NCBI RefSeq assembly: GCF_021729845.1
Contig: NZ_CP063397.1
Location: forward strand, 3,238,001-3,302,000
Origin: Rhizobium sp. SL42
GTDB taxonomy: Bacteria > Pseudomonadota > Alphaproteobacteria > Rhizobiales > Rhizobiaceae
Reading direction: 5' to 3'
Length of the DNA stretch: 64,000 bases
Made by a program: the position numbers and the translations under genes. Of this stretch, positions 34,065 through 45,941 are shown piece by piece (position 1 is the first letter of the stretch; each line of letters begins with the position of its first letter). The notes below the pieces were generated by a model. It had not been told where the DNA came from and did no database searches. It worked only from the letters and a program-made list of their open reading frames with translations.

Positions 34065-35102
34065 ATGAAAGCCATGCGACTGGAGGCCGTCGGCCAATTG
34101 TTCGTCCGCGAGATCGACAGGCCGAACCCCGGACCGGACGACCTTTTGGTAAGGGTTGAGGCCTGCGGCATCTGCGGCACGGATCGGCATCTCTTCCATG
34201 GCGAATTTCCCTCGACCCCGCCCGTCACCCTTGGACACGAGTTCAGCGGCATCGTCGAAGCCATGGGCACCGCCGTCACCGGCTACGCCATCGGCGACCG
34301 CATCACCGGCGATCCCAACATCGCTTGCGGCCGCTGCCCGCAATGCACTGCCGGTCGCGTCAATCTCTGCCGCAATCTGAAGGCCATCGGCATCCACCGT
34401 GATGGCGGCTTCGCCGACTACGTTCTGGTTCCACAAAGGCAGGCGTTCCTCCTGCCGCCCGGCCTCGACCCGCTGCACGGCGCCTTCTGCGAACCGCTCG
34501 CCTGCTGCCTGCACGGCATCGATATCGCCGGTATCAAGGCCGGCGCTTCCGTCGTCGTACTCGGCGGCGGCGTGATCGGCCTGTTGACAGTGCAACTGGC
34601 AAAACTGGCCGGTGCGACCACGGTGATCCTTTCCACCCGTCAGGCGTCGCGTCGCGCGCTCGCCGAGGATCTCGGCGCCACCGCGAGCGTAGACCCGACG
34701 GCGGGCGATATCATTGATCAGATTGCCGGATCGCAGGGCCTGGTCCCCGGCGGTGTCGACGTTGTGATCGAATGCGCCGGCGTGGCACAGACCGTGCAAC
34801 AATCATTCAGATTGGCCAAGGCAGGTGGCACGGTCGTTATTCTCGGCGTGATGCCGCAGGGGGCAAAGGTCGAGATCGAGCCCTTCGACATCCTGTTTCG
34901 CGAGTTGCGCGTCCTCGGGTCCTTCATCAACCCCTTCGTCCATCGCCGCGCCGCCGATCTGGTCGCAACAGGCTCGATCGAGATCGACAGACTGATCTCG
35001 CGGAAGGTCTCCCTCGAAGAAGCCGCCTTGGTCGTCACGCATCCACCGGCGCCCGGTGAGGTCAAGGTCATGGTCGTGCCGGGTCTTGGCGCGGGATCAT
35101 AA
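34065..35102 (+). CDS. zinc-dependent alcohol dehydrogenase (sorbitol/polyol dehydrogenase-like MDR)
   Basis: A protein of 345 residues. The catalytic zinc site is CGICGTDRHLFHGEFP and GHEFSGIV, and the structural zinc site is CGRCPQCTAGRVNLC. A Rossmann domain follows with SVVVLGGGVIGLLTVQLAKL. This is the medium-chain dehydrogenase type close to sorbitol, L-iditol or threonine dehydrogenases. An AGGAGT ribosome site precedes the ATG. No sugar transporter or kinase is adjacent, so the polyol or alcohol used is unclear. Confidence 0.9.
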   Translation: MKAMRLEAVGQLFVREIDRPNPGPDDLLVRVEACGICGTDRHLFHGEFPSTPPVTLGHEFSGIVEAMGTAVTGYAIGDRITGDPNIACGRCPQCTAGRVNLCRNLKAIGIHRDGGFADYVLVPQRQAFLLPPGLDPLHGAFCEPLACCLHGIDIAGIKAGASVVVLGGGVIGLLTVQLAKLAGATTVILSTRQASRRALAEDLGATASVDPTAGDIIDQIAGSQGLVPGGVDVVIECAGVAQTVQQSFRLAKAGGTVVILGVMPQGAKVEIEPFDILFRELRVLGSFINPFVHRRAADLVATGSIEIDRLISRKVSLEEAALVVTHPPAPGEVKVMVVPGLGAGS

Positions 35103-35206
35103 CGAGCGGCAACAGCTAGCATGCCCCAACTGACCGGCGGCACGCATGAGGGCTTCAACCTGCCCCTCGGCGATGATGCTGCGCTACGCAGCGTCGCAGC
35201 CAGATG

Positions 35207-35953
35207 TTAGCGGCCGTCAATCGGATCTGCGAGTGAATGCGGAGCAAACACAAGCAGTTCCTCGAAATGGTTCATGTCCTCGAAACTGCAGAAAGCCGGC
35301 GGATTGAATTCGAGGACCGGGACCTGATCGGCGATCTCAAGAACGATGTCCTCAAGGAAAGGTTGCCAGCGCAGGATTGCCTGATCGTCGAACCGCTCCA
35401 TCAGATAGGCAAAGGTGATATGAAACGCGTAGGTCTCGTGATCCGGATGGCGATAGCCAAGCAGGTCGGCGAGACGATTGCGCCACGCTTTCAACGCGAG
35501 CCTGTCTTCACCCGTCACTCCCTCCAGCGTCAATCCGATCGGCGTTGCCTTGGTCACCTCGACCTCGAAGGGGTTGCATGGCTCGAATCCGACCAGACGA
35601 TCGAGGAAGATCGCGGTCATGTCCTCGATCGGCGTATGTAATGGCACATCGGCCGGCCAGAACGGCAGGCAGCGGCGATGTTCGATGATGCCCTGGAAAA
35701 GCGTCATGTGCAGGCTCGATGGCGGCGTAAACGCCAATTGCCTTGCTTCCGGCATGCCGAGATAGCGGTCGCGGGCGGCAAGAATCGCGGCTTCGGTTTC
35801 GGAACCGACGGGAAGATGGCACACCACCGTATTGCCGGGCTCGGGCAGAAAGCGGCCAGCCGTATTGTAGCGTGTACCAAGATGAGGGATCGGGCCGGGT
35901 GTATGAAATTGTGAAAAGGAATGGAGGTACGGCAGAAGATTTTCGATCGGCAT
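35207..35953 (-). CDS. DUF1868 protein, 2H phosphoesterase-like
   Basis: A protein of 248 residues starting MPIENLLPYLHSFSQFHTPG. Two H-x-T/S motifs typical of 2H phosphoesterases are visible: SSLHMTLFQGI (about residue 82) and YAFHITFAYL (about residue 178). The whole matches the DUF1868 family. 2H enzymes act on cyclic nucleotide or RNA 2',3'-phosphates, but the substrate of DUF1868 is not known. It is divergent from carB. Confidence 0.85.
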   Translation of the reverse strand: MPIENLLPYLHSFSQFHTPGPIPHLGTRYNTAGRFLPEPGNTVVCHLPVGSETEAAILAARDRYLGMPEARQLAFTPPSSLHMTLFQGIIEHRRCLPFWPADVPLHTPIEDMTAIFLDRLVGFEPCNPFEVEVTKATPIGLTLEGVTGEDRLALKAWRNRLADLLGYRHPDHETYAFHITFAYLMERFDDQAILRWQPFLEDIVLEIADQVPVLEFNPPAFCSFEDMNHFEELLVFAPHSLADPIDGR

Positions 35954-36088
35954 TTCGGCGTCCTGTCAGGAAAGAAGCCTCTCCTAGCTTCGGCCCGCGA
36001 AACCTGTGTGACAGAGCATCGACAATAGGCCAATCGGCAGACAAAAACCGCCCTCCCCAACTTTCCTGCAAAGCCTTCATTTATGGGG

Positions 36089-36117
36089 TTCCGCTCGACA
36101 AAAACTTTCCCTATAAG
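36089..36117 (+). promoter_or_regulatory. putative carB promoter
   Basis: TTCCGC (36089-36094) and TATAAG (36112-36117) are 17 bases apart, upstream of the leader hairpin. The -35 box is weak. Transcription would start near 36124, about 90 bases before carB. Confidence 0.4.
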
Positions 36118-36151
36118 CCGCTTCTAGCCTGAAAAGACCATCTATCTGCGC

Positions 36152-36185
36152 CCGGCCGGTGACCTGATCACCTTGGCCGGTTTTT
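36152..36185 (+). terminator. intrinsic terminator in the carB leader (candidate attenuator)
   Basis: CCGGCCGGTGA (36152-36162) pairs with TCACC-tt-GGCCGG (36168-36180), with a 5-base loop and a 2-base bulge, and is followed by five T (36181-36185). It ends 27 bases before the carB ATG. No plus-strand gene lies upstream to be terminated, because the neighbour is on the minus strand. Confidence 0.8.
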
Positions 36186-36212
36186 CGCGCAGGTCACAGA
36201 ACGGATAGAGCC

Positions 36213-39707
<3,495 letters not shown>

Positions 39708-39717
39708 GCGGACACCC

Positions 39718-39975
39718 ATGTCGAAGCCGCTCCATTTCACCGCCCATTCGCAGACGGTGATCGTGGAGCGGCAAATCGATAGGACGTGGGTCGAGCGGAC
39801 CGTCCATGAGCCCGATTGGCGCGAACTGGATCCGTCCGGTCCGCCGACGGAAAGACGCTATCGTCGCATCCCCGAATGCGGCGGCAGGATTTTGCGGGTA
39901 ATCTGCTTGGAAACAGACACTGAAATCCGTATCATAACGGCGTTCCTGGACCGGAAGGCGAGGATTCCGCAATGA
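39718..39975 (+). CDS. DUF4258 protein, possible toxin of a toxin-antitoxin pair
   Basis: A protein of 85 residues: MSKPLHFTAHSQTVIVERQI, then a RTWVERTVHEPDW segment and CGGRILRVICLETDTEIRII near the end. The order H-x-x-R/Q, E-R-x-I, W-V-x-x-T-V and the closing RVIxxxxxxxxIITAF strand match DUF4258, a BrnT/RelE-like compact fold. It starts 10 bases after the carB stop and overlaps the next gene by ATGA. DUF4258 next to DUF2283 is a recurring predicted toxin-antitoxin arrangement. Toxicity is not shown. Confidence 0.8.
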   Translation: MSKPLHFTAHSQTVIVERQIDRTWVERTVHEPDWRELDPSGPPTERRYRRIPECGGRILRVICLETDTEIRIITAFLDRKARIPQ

Positions 39976-40166
39976 AGCCGAAGCTCGAATACGATGCAGC
40001 AGCCGATGCTGCCTATATCCGCTTCTCCAGCGAGCCTGTGCTCGAGACCGAAGAGGTTTCGGAAGGCATCATGCTCGACTATGATCGCGACGGCCGCATC
40101 GTCGGGCTCGAAGTCCTGAATGCCCGCGCCAACCTGCCGGCGGCGGCGCTTGAAGACGCCGCCTGA
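39972..40166 (+). CDS. DUF2283 protein, possible antitoxin
   Basis: A protein of 64 residues: MKPKLEYDAAADAAYIRFSS, then EEVSEGIMLDYDRDGRIVGL and EVLNARANL. The A-A-Y-I-R-F and D-x-D-x-x-G-R-I-V-G-L-E-V-L-N blocks define DUF2283. The start codon overlaps the DUF4258 stop (ATGA), so the two are translated together. The protein is acidic, as expected for a binding partner that masks a basic toxin. Function is inferred from pairing. Confidence 0.88.
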   Translation: MKPKLEYDAAADAAYIRFSSEPVLETEEVSEGIMLDYDRDGRIVGLEVLNARANLPAAALEDAA

Positions 40167-40259
40167 GCAACACTGCCCGCCTCCCTGCTCACGCCTTTGA
40201 GATCTCCGTGGCTGCCACGCGACGAGTCGTTGACTTCCCTCGTTGATCATTGTATTTAT

Positions 40260-40279
40260 CCAATCGGTTAATTAACCAA
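40260..40279. promoter_or_regulatory. putative ArsR operator, inverted repeat
   Basis: The sequence is an imperfect palindrome centred on TTAATTAA with CCAAT/ATTGG-like arms; CAATCGG and CCAATCGG also recur as direct repeats nearby. It lies just upstream of the ArsR start at 40291, where autorepression would act. Confidence 0.55.
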
Positions 40280-40290
40280 TCGGATAATCA

Positions 40291-40659
40291 ATGTCGCTGG
40301 ACCCGCTCTCAGAAACACTCTTCGCCCTGGCGGACCCCACGCGCCGGGCGATCCTGGCTCGCCTGTCAAAGGGAGAAGCGACGGTCAACGAGCTGGCGGC
40401 TCCCTTCGACATGAGCCTGCCGGCCGTCTCCAAGCATCTGAAGGTGCTGGAACGTGCCCGGCTGATCTCGCGCGGCCGCACCGCCCAATGGCGCCCCTGC
40501 CGGCTTGAGCCGGAACCTTTGAGGGCTGTCGACGGTTGGCTCGGAGATTATCGCAAACTTTGGGAACATCGCCTCGACCGCCTGGAGGACTACCTTGTAA
40601 GGCTCCAGTCCGAAGCAAGAGACAAGGGGGCAAGTGACATGGAGGAACGAGATGACTGA
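40291..40659 (+). CDS. ArsR-family transcriptional regulator
   Basis: A protein of 122 residues starting MSLDPLSETLFALADPTRRA, with the winged helix ILARLSKGEATVNELAAPFD, then MSLPAVSKHLKVLERARLIS and the wing RGRTAQWRPCRLEPEPL. It has no obvious metal-binding cysteine pair. The AT-rich spacer upstream contains the near-palindrome CCAATCGGTTAATTAACCAA (40260-40279), a likely operator. It overlaps the first SRPBCC gene by eight bases; ArsR with SRPBCC genes is a common operon for small-molecule response. Confidence 0.92.
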   Translation: MSLDPLSETLFALADPTRRAILARLSKGEATVNELAAPFDMSLPAVSKHLKVLERARLISRGRTAQWRPCRLEPEPLRAVDGWLGDYRKLWEHRLDRLEDYLVRLQSEARDKGASDMEERDD

Positions 40660-41098
40660 CAAGATGGAAATCCTCAACGACCGCCTGTTCGCGGTCGATC
40701 CGCAAACCTTGTTCGACGCCTTCGCCGATCCGCAGAAACTCAAGCAATGGTGGGGACCTCACGGCTTCACCAACAGGATCGACGAATTCGACTTCCGCGA
40801 AGGTGGCAGCTGGCGCATCACCATGACGGCCTCCAACGGCACGGACTTCGACAACCATTCGACCTTTGAGGAGATCGTCCCGACCCGCAGTATCGCCTTC
40901 CTGCATCACGAGCCGATGCACGTTTATACGATGGAAATGACCTTTTCGCCGGAAAGCGACGGCACGCGGCTCCATTGGCGCATGCTGTTCGAGCCGACGG
41001 AGGAAAATCGCGAGCTCGAAAAATTCATCACCGCCGCCAACGAACAGAATTTCGACCGCCTGGAACAGGTGCTCGACCAGCACGCCGGAGCGCTATGA
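40652..41098 (+). CDS. SRPBCC (AHSA1-like) family protein
   Basis: A protein of 148 residues starting MTDKMEILNDRLFAVDPQTL from an ATG that overlaps the ArsR stop; an upstream in-frame start is less likely. It shows the START/AHSA1 pattern: FDAFADPQKLKQWWGPHGFT, FREGGSWRITM, and RLHWRMLFEPTEENRELEKF. These proteins form a ligand-binding cavity. It is followed by a related gene two bases downstream, so the two are probably a heteromeric or duplicated pair under ArsR control. Ligand unknown. Confidence 0.9.
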   Translation: MTDKMEILNDRLFAVDPQTLFDAFADPQKLKQWWGPHGFTNRIDEFDFREGGSWRITMTASNGTDFDNHSTFEEIVPTRSIAFLHHEPMHVYTMEMTFSPESDGTRLHWRMLFEPTEENRELEKFITAANEQNFDRLEQVLDQHAGAL

Positions 41099-41099
41099 C

Positions 41100-41570
41100 A
41101 TGCCCCTCCAACTGGACCCCGCGCGCATCATAGAGGTCGACCGCCTCGTCGGCGCGCCGATCGATTTCGTCTTCACGATGTTCACCGAACCCGGCCATAT
41201 CGACCAGTGGTGGGGCCCGGACGGGTTTCGCAACGAGACCCACGAGATGGACTTCGCCGTCGGCGGTCTCTGGCGCTATACGATGCATGGCCCGGATGGC
41301 AAGGACTGGCCGAACTGGATCCGCTACCAGGACATCACGCCCCCGACCCGCATCGCCTATCAGCATGGCGGCGATATGGGCGAACCGGCCCATTTCGACG
41401 GCGTCATCACCCTGCAGCCGGAAGGCGACCGCACCCGCGTCACCATCACGCTGATCTTCCCGAGCCCCGAAGCACGCGACGCGACGATCAAGTTCGGTGC
41501 CGTGGAAGGCGGAAGGCAAACCCTGGCCCGCCTGGATGCCTATGCAGGCGACCAACAGAAACGGGTCTGA
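41100..41570 (+). CDS. SRPBCC (AHSA1-like) family protein, second copy
   Basis: A protein of 156 residues starting MPLQLDPARIIEVDRLVGAP. It carries the same AHSA1 layout as its upstream neighbour: FVFTMFTEPGHIDQWWGPDG, AVGGLWRYTMHGPDG and TRVTITLIFPSPEARDATI. It starts two bases after the previous stop, so it is translated from the same mRNA. The two proteins are homologous, suggesting an old duplication. Ligand unknown. Confidence 0.9.
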   Translation: MPLQLDPARIIEVDRLVGAPIDFVFTMFTEPGHIDQWWGPDGFRNETHEMDFAVGGLWRYTMHGPDGKDWPNWIRYQDITPPTRIAYQHGGDMGEPAHFDGVITLQPEGDRTRVTITLIFPSPEARDATIKFGAVEGGRQTLARLDAYAGDQQKRV

Positions 41571-41669
41571 ACGACGCCTGCGCCATGCCGTTTTGCCGAA
41601 CGTTCGGATTTGACGCTTGCCAATTCTGAGAAATCGCGGAAATCTCCGCCAGCCTTTGGGGGAGACGAC

Positions 41670-43211
41670 ATGGAAGTGCCAAACCGGATCGCTGAACGTG
41701 CGACGCGCCGCGAATGGATCGGCCTTCTGATCCTATCCATCGCCTGCCTGATCTATTCCATGGACCTCTCGGTCCTGTTTCTCGCCATGCCGGCCATCGT
41801 CGCCGATCTCGATCCATCGGCAACCCAACTCCTCTGGATCAACGACATCTACGGCTTCATGGTCGCCGGCTTTCTCGTCACGATGGGCACGCTCGGCGAC
41901 CGGATCGGTCGCCGCAAGGTGCTGCTCATCGGTGCCTTCTTCTTTGCCGTCGCCTCGGCCTTTGCCGCCTTCGCCACGACGGCCGACATGCTGATCGTCG
42001 CCCGCGCCCTTCTCGGCATTGCCGGTGCAACCATCGCGCCCTCGACGCTATCGCTCGTCGTCAACCTGTTTCGCGACGAGAGCGAGCGCAACCGCGCCAT
42101 CAGCATCTGGGGCACCGCCTTTGCGCTTGGCGGCCTTGTCGGCCCGCTGATCGGCGGCGTGCTTCTGGAATATTTCCACTGGGGTTCTGTATTCCTGATC
42201 AATGTACCGATCATGGCGCTGCTGCTCGCCACCGCGCCCTTCCTGTTGCCAGAATATCGCGACGAGCAGGCGTCCGGCATCGACCTTTTTAGCGTTGGCC
42301 TGTCGCTTTTGACTGTGCTGCCGATCATCTACGGTTTCAAGAAAATGGCGGCCGATGGTTTTCACCTGCACCAGCTGGCGCCGATTGCAGTCGGCATACT
42401 GGTCGGCTTTCTTTTCGTCCGCAGGCAGAAAACCCTCGCCCACCCGCTGATTGACCTGGCCTTGTTCAAGATCCCGGCTTTTACGGCCTCTCTCCTGGTC
42501 AACCTGTCCGGGGTCTTCTTCATCTTGGGTATCTTTCTCTTCCAGAACCTCTTTCTGCAGCTGGTCATTGGGCTGACGCCGCTGGAGGCCGCTCTTTGGT
42601 CGATCCCTTCATCGCTGGTCTTCACGATCATGTCCTTCCAGGCCTGGCGCGTCACCAACCGCCTGGGATCGATCCGCACCGTCTTGCTCGGCCTCATGGT
42701 CAACGCCTTCGGCTGTGCCTGCATGGCGATCGCGGCGTATCAATCAAGCCTTGTCGGCGTGCTTTTCTCTAGCATGATCATCGGCCTCGGGTTCGTGCCG
42801 GTCATCCTGACCACCACGGGTCTGATCGTCGGCACGGCACCGCCCGAACGCGCCGGTTCTGCCTCCGCCATTTCTGAAACAAGTGCCGAGTTTGGCGGCG
42901 CCTTGGGCATTGCGGTACTGGGTAGCCTCGGAACATTCGTCTACCGCGTGGCCATGTCCAACGCTGATCTGTCCGCCCTTGACGGCCAGACCGCCCTTGC
43001 GGTCTCGTCATCGCTCGCCAGCACGGTCGAGATAGCAAAGGCGCTCGGTGGCCCTGCCCCCGAATGGCTTGTCGACGCCCGGGCCAGCTACGCCCTCGGC
43101 TTTGCCATCTGTTGCGCAGTGGCAGCCGTGACGCTCCTGCTGCTCGCCGTGATCGCCAAGCGTGTCTATGACACGGCTCACCTCGACGAGAAGGCCCTTC
43201 AGGCACACTGA
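41670..43211 (+). CDS. MFS transporter of the DHA2 family (SmvA/QacA-like)
   Basis: A protein of 513 residues from an ATG after GGGGGAGA; the frame is open 20 codons further upstream. About 14 membrane helices are visible. The DHA2 signatures are SMDLSVLFLAMPAIVADLDP, INDIYGFMVAGFLVTMGTLG and DRIGRRKVLLIG (loop 2-3). It uses the proton gradient to expel quaternary ammonium compounds or similar drugs. It follows the ArsR-SRPBCC operon by 99 bases and may be co-regulated with it. Confidence 0.92.
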   Translation: MEVPNRIAERATRREWIGLLILSIACLIYSMDLSVLFLAMPAIVADLDPSATQLLWINDIYGFMVAGFLVTMGTLGDRIGRRKVLLIGAFFFAVASAFAAFATTADMLIVARALLGIAGATIAPSTLSLVVNLFRDESERNRAISIWGTAFALGGLVGPLIGGVLLEYFHWGSVFLINVPIMALLLATAPFLLPEYRDEQASGIDLFSVGLSLLTVLPIIYGFKKMAADGFHLHQLAPIAVGILVGFLFVRRQKTLAHPLIDLALFKIPAFTASLLVNLSGVFFILGIFLFQNLFLQLVIGLTPLEAALWSIPSSLVFTIMSFQAWRVTNRLGSIRTVLLGLMVNAFGCACMAIAAYQSSLVGVLFSSMIIGLGFVPVILTTTGLIVGTAPPERAGSASAISETSAEFGGALGIAVLGSLGTFVYRVAMSNADLSALDGQTALAVSSSLASTVEIAKALGGPAPEWLVDARASYALGFAICCAVAAVTLLLLAVIAKRVYDTAHLDEKALQAH

Positions 43212-43227
43212 TCGAAAACGCGACGGC

Positions 43228-44691
43228 TCAGCATGCATGCAGCACCTTTCGTATCGCCAGCATGTCGGCGTGGAAACGCGCGATCTCTTGCTGCCGGCGC
43301 GGCTCCTCCGGGATCCGCAGCAGATAGGAGGGATGCACCGTGACGAACAGGATCTGGTCGTTGGCCAGCGCAAGCGGATGACCACGAACGTCCTCAAGCG
43401 CCTGGCGTTCACCCGTCAGGGCGAAATAGGCGCTACCGCCCATCGCGACGACAATCTTCGGCTTGACGATTTCAAGCTCACCGGCCAGCCACCAGCGGCA
43501 GTGCTCGATTTCTCCGACATTTGGTCGCTGATGGATACGGCGCTTGCCGCGCATCTCGTATTTGAAATGCTTGACCGCATTGGTCACATAAGTCTGTTCA
43601 CGCGTGATCCCGGCTGACGCAAGGGCATGGTCGAACACCTTGCCGGCCGGCCCGACAAACACGCGGCCAGCCAGATCCTCTTGATCGCCGGGCTGCTCAC
43701 CGACGAACATCAAGGCAGCACCGATCGGCCCCTCGCCGAACACGGTCTGCGTGGCATGGCAATGCAGCGGGCAGCGATCGCACGTCGCAGCGTCCCGCTT
43801 CAGGCCGGCAAGCGCATCTTGAGGCTGGCCATCCTCATCCTCCGCCCTCTCCTGCCATGCCGCTTGCAGTCTTTCATGAAAGGCCGGTGGCTGGCTGGCA
43901 TTGCGCGCTGCCATCTCCGCCACCCTTTGCTCCGCATTGGCAATCAGGCCGGGAATGAGATCTGCCTCCGGCATGTTCTTCCAGTATTTCTTCGGCATCT
44001 CAGCCTGCATCGCTTTGACCTTCAACCGTGCCGGATTGAAGATATTGGCGAAATAGGTCCGCCACAGGTCATCCGTCGCGTCCTCGGCCTGTGGCCTTTC
44101 CGCAGGCTCCGCCGATATGGAGAGGCTTTGGCCGTCCCAGATCGCAGATCCCTTGGGCGTCGCGATAACCCAATCCATGTCAGTGAACCGCCTCTGAAAG
44201 AATGGTGCTGTTCGCGCTACGATGAAGTGCTCCGGCTCGAACCATGCGACAAAACACCGGCGTCCCTCCACCCGCCGGTCGGGAGCCTCTCGAAACCGAA
44301 CGAAAGCCGTCATCTTGTGTGCATCGCGGCGAACGTTCTTGATCAACGCTCTCAGTTGTAGGACGTCGCGATCAGCCGCATCGCCCAGCAGGGAACGATC
44401 GGCCTGCAGCCGCCACAGAATCCGGTAAAGCAAGGCGAACCGGTCGGGTGCACAATGACAAAGCGCAGCATCCGCTGCTTCGACAAACGCTCGCGGTACA
44501 CTGAAGGCTTGCGTCTGGTCGCCATTCTGGCGGTAGTTGACAGCCGCGCCGTCACCGCCGAACAGATCGTCTGCCCCTCCGGAAATGATCCACCGCACAT
44601 CGTCAGGATGCACCCGAGCACTTAGAAGAGACCGCGCGGCATCACGCCATTCGTCCAGCCTGCCGCGTCCCTCCAAGGTGATAACCGGCAT
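43228..44691 (-). CDS. UdgX-type uracil-DNA glycosylase with N-terminal DUF4130 domain
   Basis: A protein of 487 residues. The N-terminal half (about 85-250) is a DUF4130 domain (FALLYRILWRLQADRSLLGD, FVRFREAPDRRVEGRRCF). The C-terminal half is a uracil-DNA glycosylase: iron-sulfur cysteines start at C304 (CDRCPLHC), the active loop GEQPGDQED is at 331-339, and the UdgX-specific loop KRRIH is at 383-387, where the histidine forms a covalent bond with uracil-derived sites in Mycobacterium UdgX. It overlaps the radical SAM gene stop by one base. Role: repair of uracil in DNA, SOS-linked here. Confidence 0.95.
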   Translation of the reverse strand: MPVITLEGRGRLDEWRDAARSLLSARVHPDDVRWIISGGADDLFGGDGAAVNYRQNGDQTQAFSVPRAFVEAADAALCHCAPDRFALLYRILWRLQADRSLLGDAADRDVLQLRALIKNVRRDAHKMTAFVRFREAPDRRVEGRRCFVAWFEPEHFIVARTAPFFQRRFTDMDWVIATPKGSAIWDGQSLSISAEPAERPQAEDATDDLWRTYFANIFNPARLKVKAMQAEMPKKYWKNMPEADLIPGLIANAEQRVAEMAARNASQPPAFHERLQAAWQERAEDEDGQPQDALAGLKRDAATCDRCPLHCHATQTVFGEGPIGAALMFVGEQPGDQEDLAGRVFVGPAGKVFDHALASAGITREQTYVTNAVKHFKYEMRGKRRIHQRPNVGEIEHCRWWLAGELEIVKPKIVVAMGGSAYFALTGERQALEDVRGHPLALANDQILFVTVHPSYLLRIPEEPRRQQEIARFHADMLAIRKVLHAC

Positions 44692-45920
44692 TATAGCAAC
44701 GACAGCTGTTCTGGCTCCGGAGCGAAGACCGCACGCAGGTCGGAACGCTCCAGGCTTCTATGTGGCGACCAGCCTTCGGCGACAATGAATGGCCGGACTT
44801 TCTTGAGCACGACGCCAAGGCGCGCCAGATCCTCGAGCCTTACCGTGCGATGCCGGCGGGCCGCCAGCAGCGCTTTCACGGTTTTGGTGCCGAAACCCGG
44901 CACGCGCAACAGGCTCTCCCGATCGGCCGTATTGACGTCGACCGGGAAGTCCTGGCGATTGGCGAGCGCCCAGGCGAGTTTCGGATCAAGTTCCAGGTCG
45001 AGCATGCCATCGGCCCGCGCCGACGTGATCTCATCAACAGAGAAGCCATAAAACCGATAAAGCCAGTCAGCCTGATACAGGCGATGTTCACGCACGAGTG
45101 GCGGCTTGATCAGCGGAAGGTTACGCGAACTGTCCGGAATGGGGCTGAAAGCCGAATAGTAGACCCGCTTGAGCGAATAGCTGCTGTAGAGCCTGGCGCT
45201 TGAACCGAGGATTGTTGCGTCATTTGCCCCGTCGGCGCCCACGATCATCTGCGTGCTCTGGCCGGCAGGCACGAACCGTTTGCGCCGGCCCGTATGTGTC
45301 GCCTCGCCCGCGGCCTCGATCTTCAAACGCAGATCGCCCATCGAGCGACGGATCCCGGCCGGGCGCTTTTCCGGCGCGTAGTGTTGCATGCCTTGATCCG
45401 TCGGCAGTTCGACATTGATCGACAGGCGGTCGGCATAGAGCCCGGCCTCCTCGACCAGTCGCGCCGAAGCCTCCGGGATCGTCTTGAGATGAATGTAACC
45501 GCGAAAGCCATGCTTGATGCGCAGGTCGCGGGCAATCTGCACCATTTCGCTCATCGTGTCGTCCGAAGACCGGATGATGCCGGACGACAGAAACAGTCCT
45601 TCGATATAGTTGCGACGATAGAATTCGATGGTCAGCCAGACGACTTCGTCCGGCGTGAAACGCGCCCTTTCGACATTGCTCGATGACCTGTTGATGCAGT
45701 AGGCGCAGTCATAGATGCAGAAGTTGGTCAGCAGGATCTTCAGCAGCGAAATGCAGCGTCCGTCGGGCGCATAGGCGTGGCAGATACCCGAACCTTCGGA
45801 TGATCCCAGCCCACCGCTTAACGAAGAATCGCGGCGCGTCGTGCCGCTGGAAGCGCATGAAGCATCATATTTCGCCGCATCCGACAAAATCGCGAGACGC
45901 TCTTTAAGAGATTTCTTCAT
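44691..45920 (-). CDS. putative DNA modification/repair radical SAM protein
   Basis: A protein of about 409 residues from ATG 45920; a GTG at 45932 lies inside the LexA box. The radical SAM iron-sulfur motif is C68-x3-C72-x2-C75 (FCIYDCAYC). The family blocks CHAYAPDGRCISLLKILLTN, SSGIIRSSDDTMSEMVQ and LPTDQGMQHYAPEKRP are present. A helix-hairpin-helix DNA-binding element (VNTADRESLLRVPGFGTKTV) sits near residue 325. This family is annotated as acting with a UDG-like partner, and here the UdgX gene directly follows. The chemical reaction is unknown. Confidence 0.95.
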   Translation of the reverse strand: MKKSLKERLAILSDAAKYDASCASSGTTRRDSSLSGGLGSSEGSGICHAYAPDGRCISLLKILLTNFCIYDCAYCINRSSSNVERARFTPDEVVWLTIEFYRRNYIEGLFLSSGIIRSSDDTMSEMVQIARDLRIKHGFRGYIHLKTIPEASARLVEEAGLYADRLSINVELPTDQGMQHYAPEKRPAGIRRSMGDLRLKIEAAGEATHTGRRKRFVPAGQSTQMIVGADGANDATILGSSARLYSSYSLKRVYYSAFSPIPDSSRNLPLIKPPLVREHRLYQADWLYRFYGFSVDEITSARADGMLDLELDPKLAWALANRQDFPVDVNTADRESLLRVPGFGTKTVKALLAARRHRTVRLEDLARLGVVLKKVRPFIVAEGWSPHRSLERSDLRAVFAPEPEQLSLL

Positions 45921-45926
45921 AAGAAT

Positions 45927-45941
45927 GTTCACTATATGTTC
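45927..45941. promoter_or_regulatory. LexA (SOS) box, GTTC-N7-GTTC type
   Basis: GTTC (45927-45930), seven bases, then GTTC (45938-45941) is a perfect match to the alphaproteobacterial LexA site. It ends seven bases from the ATG of the radical SAM gene. On the minus strand, TTGACG (45962-45957) and TATAGT (45941-45936) resemble a promoter 15 bases apart overlapped by the box, so LexA would block transcription directly. Confidence 0.9.
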
